This document shows, piece after piece, positions 8,127 through 15,900 of a DNA stretch of 64,000 bases. The notes beneath the pieces are model-generated. The model was not told the DNA's origin, did not search any database, and was given only the letters and a program-made list of their open reading frames with translations. Source of the DNA: Streptomyces sp. CB02959 (GTDB taxonomy: Bacteria > Actinomycetota > Actinomycetes > Streptomycetales > Streptomycetaceae); contig NZ_NNBP01000020.1 in assembly GCF_002803155.1 (NCBI RefSeq), positions 1 to 64,000 of the forward strand, given 5' to 3'. Positions within the stretch are counted from its first letter, which is position 1, and each line of letters opens with the position of its first letter. The translations under genes were made by a program, and so were the position numbers.

Positions 8127-8331
8127 GCGTGCTGCTGGACGTGCCGGACGGTTGCCCGCCGTTGTCGGGCGGTGCGCATTCCGGGCGTGCGTTCGACGCC
8201 CACGACGCGCACGCTAGCAAGCCTCACCCGTCCCGGACGTGCCATGGACTAGGCTCCGCGCGTCGCACCTGTGAGCGAATGGCAGGGCGCCTCGCACGGG
8301 GAAGACACGGGGAAGACACGGGGGTGGAACG

Positions 8332-10638
8332 ATGCCGCCGCTGCGCGATTCCGGGCTCGGTCCGGAAGCGGAGCGTCCGGAGTACGCCGGGCAGTACCGC
8401 TTGGAAGCGCGGCTGGGCTCCGGGGGAATGGGCGTGGTCCATCTGGCCCGGTCCTCCTCCGGACTGGTGCTCGCGGTCAAGGTCATCCACGCCGAATTCG
8501 CCCAGGACCCGGAGTTCCGGGGGCGGTTCCGGCAGGAGGTGGCCGCCGCCCGGCGGGTCAGCGGCGCCTTCACGGCCCCCGTCGTCGATGCCGATCCGAA
8601 CGCCGAGCGGCCCTGGATGGCGACCCTCCACATCGCCGGTCCGACCCTTTCCGAGCATGTGAAGCGGAACGGCCCGCTGACCCCCGCCGAGGTGCGCCGG
8701 CTCGGCGCGGGCCTGGCCGAGGCGCTGCGCGACATCCACCGGGCCGGTGTGGTGCACCGCGACCTCAAGCCCAGCAACGTGCTGCTCGCCGCCGACGGCC
8801 CGAAGGTCATCGACTTCGGCATCTCCCGGCCGTCCGACAGCGAGATGCGCACCGAGACCGGGAAGCTGATCGGCACCCCGCCGTTCATGGCCCCCGAGCA
8901 GTTCCAGCGGCCGCGCGAGGTCGGCCCGGCGGCGGACGTCTTCGCCCTGGGGTCGGTGCTGGTGCACGCCGCCACCGGCCGCGGCCCGTTCGACTCCGAG
9001 AGCCCCTACCTCGTCGCGTACCAGGTGGTGCACGACGAGGCGGACCTGTCGGGCGTGCCGGACGAGCTCGCGCCGCTCATCGAGAGCTGCCTGGCCAAGG
9101 ACCCGGCGGACCGCCCGACGCCGGACCGGCTGCGGCAACTGCTGTGCACGGACGTGCCGATGACGCTGCCCGCCACGGGTCCGGCCCGCGGCGAGGCGCT
9201 GCCGGAGACCGTCCCCGGCGCCCGGATACCCGCCCAGCGGCAGCCGGTCCGCGCCGAGCCCGCGCCGCCGCGCGCCGAGACCACCCATGTCCGCGCCCGC
9301 ACTCCGGATGTGTCCCGTACTCCGGACGTGCCCCGCTCCCCGGAGCTGTCCCGCGCGGCCGCCGACCCGCCGGCCCCGCCGTCCGCTCCCGAGGACGCCC
9401 CCGGAACCGCCCCCGCCCCTCGACGCCGCCGTCTCCTCTGGGCGGCCGCGGCCCTCGCCGTGGCCGCCGGTGCCGTCGGCGGCACCTGGGCGCTCACCGC
9501 GGACTCCGACGCCCCGGCCCTCCAGACCCACGCCCCGCGCACCCCGCGCGTCGCCTTCCACCCCTGGCGCACCACGATCATCGAGCGCCCCGCCGGTCAC
9601 GACGCCGAGATGCCGTACTGCACGGCCGGGGCCGACGCCGTGTTCTGCGGCCAGTCCGGTCTCCCGGCCGCCCGCCTCACCTCCGACACCGGCAAGGTGG
9701 CATGGCGCCACACGGGCGCCCCCGCGGGCCGCGAGGCCGTCTCCCCCACCGCCCCCGTCCTCTCCGGCGGCCTCCTCTACGTCTTCACCGCCGACGGCAG
9801 GCGCTTGCAGGCCCTCGACCCGTCACCGCACGGCAATGGCGCCCTCCGCTGGAGCCTGGACGTCTCCGGCTACGAGGGCGGCGCCGCCGTGCTCGCCGAC
9901 CGCATCCTCCTCACCGCCGCCGACGGCACGGTCACCGCCCTGGACACCACCACGCACCGAGAACGGTGGCGCAAGCGCTTCCCCGGCCACCGCCTCCCCC
10001 GCTTCACCGCCTACGGCGACCCGCGCACCGCCTACGCCGCCGAAACCCTCACCGCCGGCCCCGCCCCCGCCACCCGACTCACCGCCATCGACCCGTCCGA
10101 CGGCTCGGTCCACTGGTCCCAGCAGCTCCCCGGCACCCTGAACCTGGCCGGTCCCACCAGCTCCGGCGCCCTCTTCCTCACCGTCGGCGAACCCACCTAC
10201 GACGGCTTCGTCTCCGCCGTACTCCGCTACGACCCGGCCACCCACCGGACCCGGAAGTTCCCGCTGGCCGCGCCGCTGCCCGGGGTGGCCGCCACCGTCC
10301 AGGGCGAAACCGCCTACCTCCTCGCCGAGGGCGGCGCCCTCCAGGCCGTCGGCGCCCGCACCTGGGACACCGAGACCTCGGTCAGCCGCGGCTCGGCCCC
10401 CGTCGCCAGCGGCAACCGCCTCTACTTCACCGCCGCCGACGGCCGCCTCATCGCCGTCGACACCACCACCGGCGCCCTCCTCGGCCAGACCCCGCCCCGG
10501 CTGGCCGCCACCCGCCACAACGGCTTCCTCCAGGCCGTCCCCGCCCCCACCCTGGACACCGCCCACGGCCGCATCTACGCCGCCTCCCCCGACGGCACGG
10601 TCTTCGGCGTGGCGACCACCGACCCCGGCCGGTGGTGA
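8332..10638 (+). CDS. membrane Ser/Thr protein kinase with extracytoplasmic PQQ/beta-propeller sensor
   Basis: 768-aa Hanks-type kinase. The kinase domain (about 22-275) has GSGGMG (29-34), Lys50 in LAVKVIH, catalytic HRDLKPSN (142-149), DFG (KVIDFGIS) and APEQ. A Pro/Ala-rich juxtamembrane region (about 280-360) leads to an arginine anchor and one membrane segment (about 368-388). The outer domain (about 395-768) has repeated PQQ-type blades, such as GGLLYVFTADGRRLQALD, ADRILLTAADGTVTALDTTTH and GNRLYFTAADGRLIAVDTTTG. This is the layout of actinobacterial AfsK-like sensor kinases. The ligand and substrates are unknown. Confidence 0.92.
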   Translation: MPPLRDSGLGPEAERPEYAGQYRLEARLGSGGMGVVHLARSSSGLVLAVKVIHAEFAQDPEFRGRFRQEVAAARRVSGAFTAPVVDADPNAERPWMATLHIAGPTLSEHVKRNGPLTPAEVRRLGAGLAEALRDIHRAGVVHRDLKPSNVLLAADGPKVIDFGISRPSDSEMRTETGKLIGTPPFMAPEQFQRPREVGPAADVFALGSVLVHAATGRGPFDSESPYLVAYQVVHDEADLSGVPDELAPLIESCLAKDPADRPTPDRLRQLLCTDVPMTLPATGPARGEALPETVPGARIPAQRQPVRAEPAPPRAETTHVRARTPDVSRTPDVPRSPELSRAAADPPAPPSAPEDAPGTAPAPRRRRLLWAAAALAVAAGAVGGTWALTADSDAPALQTHAPRTPRVAFHPWRTTIIERPAGHDAEMPYCTAGADAVFCGQSGLPAARLTSDTGKVAWRHTGAPAGREAVSPTAPVLSGGLLYVFTADGRRLQALDPSPHGNGALRWSLDVSGYEGGAAVLADRILLTAADGTVTALDTTTHRERWRKRFPGHRLPRFTAYGDPRTAYAAETLTAGPAPATRLTAIDPSDGSVHWSQQLPGTLNLAGPTSSGALFLTVGEPTYDGFVSAVLRYDPATHRTRKFPLAAPLPGVAATVQGETAYLLAEGGALQAVGARTWDTETSVSRGSAPVASGNRLYFTAADGRLIAVDTTTGALLGQTPPRLAATRHNGFLQAVPAPTLDTAHGRIYAASPDGTVFGVATTDPGRW

Positions 10639-10704
10639 GGGCGCCGCGCCCCGGACGCGCCGCCGTCGAGAACGCACAGCTGCCCGGCGCCTGACGCCCG
10701 CTCG

Positions 10705-10790
10705 CGCAACGCGACACAAGGCAACGCGACACAACGCGGCACAACGCGGCACAACGCGGCACAACGCGGCACAACGCGGCACAACGCACT
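10705..10790. repeat. 10-bp tandem repeat after the kinase gene
   Basis: Five perfect consecutive copies of ACAACGCGGC (10731-10780), a sixth imperfect copy (10781-10790), and two degenerate copies before them. It is non-coding, between the kinase stop and a terminator stem whose left arm begins inside the last copy. The copy number is probably variable between strains. Confidence 0.9.
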
Positions 10791-10824
10791 GGCCGCCCCC
10801 GACGCGAGCGCGGGGGCGGCCAGT
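10788..10824. terminator. bidirectional terminator between kinase and ilvD
   Basis: 14-bp perfect stem, ACTGGCCGCCCCCG (10788-10801) with CGGGGGCGGCCAGT (10811-10824), loop of 9, centred between the convergent kinase and ilvD genes. Confidence 0.8.
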
Positions 10825-10841
10825 TGCCTGTCGGCCGGGGG

Positions 10842-12692
10842 TCAGCCCAGCTTGCTCACGTCGCGCACGGCGCCCTTGTCCGCGCTGGTCGCCATCGCGG
10901 CGTAGGCGCGCAGCGCGGCCGAGACCTTCCGCTCCCGCTGCTTCGGGGCGTAGACGCCGCCCAGGGCCTCCCGGCGGGCGGCCAACTCGTCGTCGCTCAC
11001 CAGGAGTTCGATCGCGCGGCTGGGGATGTCGATGCGGATGCGGTCGCCGTCCTCGACGAGGGCGATGATGCCGCCGGAGGCCGCCTCGGGGGAGGCGTGG
11101 CCGATCGAGAGGCCCGAGGTGCCGCCGGAGAAGCGGCCGTCGGTGACCAGGGCGCACGCCTTGCCCAGGCCGCGGCCCTTCAGGAACGACGTCGGGTAGA
11201 GCATTTCCTGCATGCCGGGGCCGCCCTTGGGGCCCTCGTAGCGGATGACGACGACGTCGCCTTCCTTGATCTGCTTGTTCAGGATCTTGTCGACCGCTTC
11301 GTCCTGGGACTCGCAGACCACGGCCGGGCCCTCGAAGGTCCAGATGGACTCGTCGACGCCGGCGGTCTTCACCACGCAGCCGTCGACGGCCAGGTTGCCC
11401 TTGAGGACGGCCAGGCCGCCGTCCTTGGAGTAGGCGTGCTCGACGGAGTGGATGCAGCCGCCCTCGGCGTCCACGTCCAGGGTGTCCCAGCGCTCGGACT
11501 GGGAGAACGCGGTGGCCGAGCGCTTGCAGCCGGGGGCGGCGTGCCACAGCTCGACGGCCTCGGCGGACGGCGAACCGCCGCGCACGTCCCAGGTCTTGAG
11601 CCACTCGGCAAGGGTCGCGGAGTGGACCGAGTGCACGTCCTCGTTGAGCATGCCGCCGCGGTACAGCTCGCCGAGGATGGCGGGGATGCCGCCGGCGCGG
11701 TGCACGTCCTCCATGTAGTACGTGCCGCCGGGGGCGACGTTCGGGGCGACCTTGGCGAGGCAGGGGACGCGGCGGGAGACCTCGTCGATGTCCTTGAGGT
11801 CGTAGTCGAGGTCGGCTTCCTGGGCGGCGGCCAGCAGGTGCAGGATCGTGTTGGTCGAGCCGCCCATGGCGATGTCGAGGGCCATGGCGTTCTCGAAGGC
11901 GGCGCGGGTGGCGATGTTGCGCGGCAGGACGGACTCGTCGCCGTCCTCGTAGTAGCGCTTGGTGATCTCGACGACCGTGCGGCCGGCGTCCTCGTAGAGG
12001 GCGCGGCGGGCGGTGTGGGTGGCGAGGACCGTGCCGTTGCCGGGGAGGGAGAGGCCGATGGCTTCGGTCAGGCAGTTCATGGAGTTGGCGGTGAACATGC
12101 CGGAACAGGAGCCGCAGGTCGGGCAGGCGTTCTCCTCGATCCGCAGCACGTCCGCGTCGGAGACGTTCTCGTTGGAGGCGTCCACCATCGCGTCGATCAG
12201 GTCGAGCTTGCGGACGGTGCCGTCGACGAGGGTGGCCTGACCGGCCTCCATCGGGCCGCCGGAGACGAAGACCACCGGGATGTTGAGGCGCAGCGCGGCC
12301 ATCAGCATGCCGGGGGTGATCTTGTCGCAGTTGGAGATGCAGATCAGCGCGTCGGCGCAGTGCGCCTCGACCATGTACTCGACCGAGTCCGCGATCAGGT
12401 CGCGGGACGGGAGGGAGTACAGCATGCCGCCGTGGCCCATCGCGATGCCGTCGTCGACGGCGATGGTGTTGAACTCGCGGGGGACGGCGCCCGCGGCGCG
12501 GATGGCGTCGGAGACGATCCGGCCGACCGGGGCGAGGTGGGTGTGGCCGGGCACGAACTCGGTGAAGGAGTTGGCGACCGCGACGATCGGCTTGCCGATG
12601 TCCTCGCTCGCTACGCCCGAGGCCCGCATAAGGGCGCGGGCGCCCGCCATGTTGCGGCCATGGGTAACGGTGCGGGACCTCAGCTCGGGCAC
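10842..12692 (-). CDS. ilvD: dihydroxy-acid dehydratase
   Basis: 616-aa Fe-S dehydratase that converts 2,3-dihydroxy-3-methyl(iso)valerate to the 2-oxo acids of valine and isoleucine synthesis. Family markers are ELRSRTVTHGRNMAGAR at the start, SNCDKITPGM and ACPTCGSCSGMFTANSMN (cluster cysteines), and GRFSGGTSGLSIGHASPEA near the end. GTG 12692 is chosen because GAGGGAG lies 8 bases before it and the protein then begins as DHADs do; the frame is open another 33 codons upstream. It is apparently monocistronic. An imperfect inverted repeat, CCGGA-N7-TCCGG (12795-12811), lies upstream and could be an operator. Confidence 0.96.
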   Translation of the reverse strand: MPELRSRTVTHGRNMAGARALMRASGVASEDIGKPIVAVANSFTEFVPGHTHLAPVGRIVSDAIRAAGAVPREFNTIAVDDGIAMGHGGMLYSLPSRDLIADSVEYMVEAHCADALICISNCDKITPGMLMAALRLNIPVVFVSGGPMEAGQATLVDGTVRKLDLIDAMVDASNENVSDADVLRIEENACPTCGSCSGMFTANSMNCLTEAIGLSLPGNGTVLATHTARRALYEDAGRTVVEITKRYYEDGDESVLPRNIATRAAFENAMALDIAMGGSTNTILHLLAAAQEADLDYDLKDIDEVSRRVPCLAKVAPNVAPGGTYYMEDVHRAGGIPAILGELYRGGMLNEDVHSVHSATLAEWLKTWDVRGGSPSAEAVELWHAAPGCKRSATAFSQSERWDTLDVDAEGGCIHSVEHAYSKDGGLAVLKGNLAVDGCVVKTAGVDESIWTFEGPAVVCESQDEAVDKILNKQIKEGDVVVIRYEGPKGGPGMQEMLYPTSFLKGRGLGKACALVTDGRFSGGTSGLSIGHASPEAASGGIIALVEDGDRIRIDIPSRAIELLVSDDELAARREALGGVYAPKQRERKVSAALRAYAAMATSADKGAVRDVSKLG

Positions 12693-12921
12693 GATGGTCA
12701 CTCCCTCGGGAAACGGACGTACGGCGCGACGCCGTACGGCGGTACGGCGGGCCATACAGCAGCTGATCCCGAGATTACGCTCTTGATCCAAGATCCGGAC
12801 ACTGTCTCCGGTATGTGAGATGGATGACCGGAGTGCGGACGGGCGGGGAGCGGTGCGGCGCCGGGGTGCCGCGGGGATCGAGGCGGCTACCGGGTCGGGT
12901 ACCGCGTCGGGACCGGGTCGG

Positions 12922-13746
12922 CTACTTGCCGGGGACCCAGGTCGGGGACGCCAGGTGGAGGCGGGTGAAGGCCAGTGCCTCGGCCAGGTCGGCCTCGCGT
13001 TCGGCGGCGGACATCGCCCGGCGGGTGTTGACCTCGACGACCACGTGTCCGTCGAAGCCGGTGGCGGCCAGCCGCTCCAGCAGTTCGCCGCAGGGCTGGC
13101 TGCCGCGGCCCGGCACCAGGTGCTCGTCCTTGGCGGAGCCGTTGCCGTCGGCGAGGTGGATGTGGGCGAGGCGGTCGCCCATCCGCTCGACCATCGCCAT
13201 GGCGTCGTGGCGGGCGGTGGCGGTGTGCGAGAGGTCGACGGTGAAGTGCCGGTAGTCGTCGTTGGTGGGGTCCCAGTCGGGGGCGTAGGCGAGCATCTCG
13301 CGGTCGCGGTAGCGCCAGGGGTACATGTTCTCCACCGCGAACCGGACGTCGGTCTCGCTCTCCATCCGCCAGATGCCGCGGACGAAGTCCCGGGCGTAGC
13401 CGCGCTGCCAGCGGAACGGCGGGTGGACCACGACCGTGGAGGCGCCCAGCTTCTCGGCCGCGGTGCGGGCGCGCTGGAGCTTGACCCACGGGTCGGTGGA
13501 CCAGACCCGCTGGGTGATCAGGAGGCAGGGCGCGTGGATGGCCAGCACCGGCACGCCGTGGTAGTCGGAGAGCCTGCGCAGTGCCTCTATGTCCTGGCTG
13601 ACCGGATCGGTCCACACCATGACCTCGACGCCGTCGTAGCCCAGGCGCGCGGCGATCTCGAAGGCCGTCGCCGTCGACTCCGGATACACCGAAGCCGTGG
13701 ACAGCGCGACCTTCGCATCGGGGATGCGCACCACTGGCTCTGTCAC
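12922..13746 (-). CDS. sugar phosphate isomerase/epimerase-like protein (AP endonuclease family 2 fold)
   Basis: 274-aa TIM-barrel protein of the xylose-isomerase-like/AP-endonuclease-2 superfamily. Metal-ligand-type segments are visible: VEVMVWTDP, LAIHAPCL, VVVHPPFRW, FAVENMYPW, FTVDLSHTAT, AHIHLADGNGSAKDEHLVPG and VVVEVN, with the usual His/Glu/Asp spacing of the three-metal site. The exact substrate cannot be told from sequence. The start is taken at GTG 13746: no Shine-Dalgarno is present, but TACGCT ends 7 bases upstream, fitting a leaderless mRNA. It is followed downstream by ilvD after about 230 bases. Confidence 0.82.
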   Translation of the reverse strand: MTEPVVRIPDAKVALSTASVYPESTATAFEIAARLGYDGVEVMVWTDPVSQDIEALRRLSDYHGVPVLAIHAPCLLITQRVWSTDPWVKLQRARTAAEKLGASTVVVHPPFRWQRGYARDFVRGIWRMESETDVRFAVENMYPWRYRDREMLAYAPDWDPTNDDYRHFTVDLSHTATARHDAMAMVERMGDRLAHIHLADGNGSAKDEHLVPGRGSQPCGELLERLAATGFDGHVVVEVNTRRAMSAAEREADLAEALAFTRLHLASPTWVPGK

Positions 13747-13753
13747 GAAGGAC

Positions 13754-13759
13754 AGCGTA
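13754..13759 (-). promoter_or_regulatory. -10 box of a leaderless promoter (isomerase-like gene)
   Basis: TACGCT on the minus strand, 7 bases before GTG 13746, with no ribosome site in between. Confidence 0.5.
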
Positions 13760-13949
13760 CGGGCCGGGGCACCGCACGGGGCAGGAGGTCGGGGCCGCCG
13801 CGGCCGCCCGATGGGGCGGCTGTGACGAGGGAGGACCGGCAGGACCTGTGGGGTGCGGCCGTTCCCGGCGGCGCGGTGTGATCTCCACCGCATTCCGGGA
13901 ACGGGCCGCGGAGCGGGCCCCGGGGCCGCGCTCCGAGCGCCGGCCGCGG

Positions 13950-14014
13950 CCCGCCCCGCGGCGGGGCCTGCGCGGTGCCGCGACCCGCCCCGCGACAGGG
14001 CCTACGCGGTGCCG
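13950..14014. repeat. tandem duplication of the 3' end of the ppx gene
   Basis: Two 31-bp copies (13950-13980 and 13984-14014; period 34) differing at three positions. The second copy contains the last codons and TAG stop of the Ppx/GppA gene; in the first copy, downstream of the gene, the stop triplet has become CAG. Confidence 0.8.
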
Positions 14015-14952
14015 CCGCCCTCCCGTACCGGCAGGTGGTCCAGCCGCCGCAGGATGACGCCCTCGCGCAGCGCCCACGGGCAGATCTCCAGGGTCTCCAC
14101 CCCGAACAGGTCCATCGCCGCCTCGGCCACCAGCGCCCCGGCCAGCAGCTGCCGCGAGCGCCCCTCGGACACACCGGGCAGCGCGGCCCGCTCCCGGGCG
14201 CTCATCTGGGCCAGCCGCGGCACCCACTCCTCCAGCTTCTTGCGGTCCAGCTCGCGCTGGACGTACAGCCCCTCGGCGGAGCGCGCCGCGCCCGCGATCC
14301 GGGCCAGCGCCTTGAAGGTCTTGGAGGTCCCGACGATCTGGTCGGGGGTGCCGTAGCGGGCGAAGTCGCTCACCACGCGGGCGATCCCGGCGCGCACCTG
14401 GCGGCGCAGCGCCCGGACGTCCTCCGGGGCCGGCGGGTCGGTCCGCAGCCCGCTGCCGGTCAGCCGGCCCGCGCCGTACGGCAGGGAGACCCCCACGTCC
14501 GGGTCCTCGTCCAGGCCGTAGGCGATCTCCAGCGAGCCGCCGCCGATGTCCAGGACCAGCAGCCGGCCGGCCGACCAGCCCAGCCAGCGGCGGGCGGCGA
14601 GGAACGTCAGCCGCGCCTCGTCCTCGCCGGAGAGCACCTGGAGGGTGACCCCGGTCTCCTCGGTGAGGTGGCGCAGCACCTCCTCGCCGTTGGTGGCCTC
14701 GCGGATCGCGGAGGTGGCGAACGGGACCACGTCCTCGACGCCCTTGTCCTCGGCGACCTGCATCGCTTCCTGGATGGTGGCGACGAGGCGGTGGACACCG
14801 GCCTCGCTTATGGCGCCGCCTTCGTCGAGGAGTTCGGCCAGGCGCAGTTCCGCCTTGTGCGAGTAGGCGGGCAGGGGGCGCGCGCCGGGGTGTGCGTCCA
14901 TCACCAGAAGGTGGACGGTATTCGAACCCACATCGAGGACACCGAGTCTCAT
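14002..14952 (-). CDS. Ppx/GppA-family exopolyphosphatase-like phosphatase
   Basis: 316-aa member of the ASKHA superfamily that hydrolyses polyphosphate or pppGpp. Phosphate-binding motifs are LGVLDVGSNTVHLLV (residues 3-17) and VLDIGGGSLEIAYG. It is a short form, lacking the HD-type C-terminal domains of E. coli Ppx, like the paired mycobacterial PPX proteins. ATG 14952 gives the canonical N-terminus, although the frame remains open upstream through the opposite-strand gene. It diverges from the Cys-rich gene, with 57 bases between starts. Polyphosphate versus pppGpp preference is not decidable here. Confidence 0.9.
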   Translation of the reverse strand: MRLGVLDVGSNTVHLLVMDAHPGARPLPAYSHKAELRLAELLDEGGAISEAGVHRLVATIQEAMQVAEDKGVEDVVPFATSAIREATNGEEVLRHLTEETGVTLQVLSGEDEARLTFLAARRWLGWSAGRLLVLDIGGGSLEIAYGLDEDPDVGVSLPYGAGRLTGSGLRTDPPAPEDVRALRRQVRAGIARVVSDFARYGTPDQIVGTSKTFKALARIAGAARSAEGLYVQRELDRKKLEEWVPRLAQMSARERAALPGVSEGRSRQLLAGALVAEAAMDLFGVETLEICPWALREGVILRRLDHLPVREGGGTA

Positions 14953-14997
14953 ACGTGGAAACCTACTGCCGCGACGGGAGACACTCGGTGCCGGCCG

Positions 14998-15003
14998 TAC
15001 GCT
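14998..15003 (+). promoter_or_regulatory. -10 box of a leaderless promoter (Cys-rich gene)
   Basis: TACGCT, then GGACCC, then GTG 15010; no Shine-Dalgarno sequence. Confidence 0.5.
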
Positions 15004-15009
15004 GGACCC

Positions 15010-15876
15010 GTGGCAAAGACGAAACAGGCGAAGCACGAAAAAGCCCTGAAGAAGGAAGAAAAGCGGCGCGCCAAGGCCGCCGCGGCCGCGCAGTCCGGCG
15101 ACGGGGCCACGGCCGACGAGGTCGGCCTCGACTTCGCCCGCGCCTGGGTCACCTTCCCCGACCCCGGCGACGACGAGCAGCTCTTCCGCTGCGACCTGAC
15201 CTGGCTGACCTCCCGTTGGACGTGCATCTTCGGCAGCGGCTGCCAGGGCATCCAGGCCGGCCGCGCCGACGACGGCTGCTGCACGCTCGGCGCGCACTTC
15301 TCCGACGAGGAGGACGAGGAGCGGGTCGCCGAGCATGTGGAGCGGCTCACCCCCGACGTGTGGCAGTTCCACGACGTCGGCACCAACACCGGGTGGATCG
15401 AGGAGGACGAGGACGGCGAGCGGCAGACCCGCCGCTGGCAGGGCTCCTGCATCTTCCAGAACCGCCCCGGCTTCGAGGGCGGCGCCGGCTGCTCGCTGCA
15501 CATCCTCGCGCTGCGCGAGGGCCGCGAGCCGCTGGAGACCAAGCCGGACGTCTGCTGGCAGCTGCCGGTCCGGCGCACCTACGACTGGGTCGACCGGCCG
15601 GACGACACCCAGATCCTCCAGGTCACCATCGGCGAGTACGACCGCCGCGGCTGGGGCTCCGGCGGTCACGACCTGCACTGGTGGTGCACCTCCGCGACCT
15701 CCGCGCACGGCGCCGGCGACCCGGTCTACGTCACGTACAAGCCCGAGCTGACCGAGCTGATGGGCAAGGCCGGCTACGCCAAGCTCGCCGAGCTGTGCGA
15801 GCAGCGGCTGGCGTCGCTGCTGCCGCTGGCGCCGCACCCGGCCGACCCGAAGCCGCCGGCCGCCGGCACGAAGTAG
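15010..15876 (+). CDS. conserved cysteine-rich protein, possible metal or Fe-S binder
   Basis: 288-aa soluble protein. A lysine/alanine-rich N-terminus (KTKQAKHEKALKKEEKRRAKAAA) precedes a domain with spaced cysteines: RCDLTW, WTCIFGSGC, DGCCTLG, GSCIFQN, AGCSLH, DVCWQL and WWCTSA. The pattern recalls YkgJ/DUF3109-type iron- or zinc-chelating proteins, but I cannot confirm that family. GTG 15010 is chosen because it follows a TACGCT -10 box by 6 bases; the frame is open far upstream across the opposite ppx gene, which is coding-frame shadow. It is conserved at this place in streptomycetes from memory; function unknown. Confidence 0.75.
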   Translation: MAKTKQAKHEKALKKEEKRRAKAAAAAQSGDGATADEVGLDFARAWVTFPDPGDDEQLFRCDLTWLTSRWTCIFGSGCQGIQAGRADDGCCTLGAHFSDEEDEERVAEHVERLTPDVWQFHDVGTNTGWIEEDEDGERQTRRWQGSCIFQNRPGFEGGAGCSLHILALREGREPLETKPDVCWQLPVRRTYDWVDRPDDTQILQVTIGEYDRRGWGSGGHDLHWWCTSATSAHGAGDPVYVTYKPELTELMGKAGYAKLAELCEQRLASLLPLAPHPADPKPPAAGTK

Positions 15877-15900
15877 CCGGCGGTGGCCCCGCCCGGCGGC

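Noticed and set aside
10705..10790. CRISPR-like array
   Set aside because: Units are contiguous 10-mers without spacers and no cas gene is present; the same applies to the other tandem repeats.
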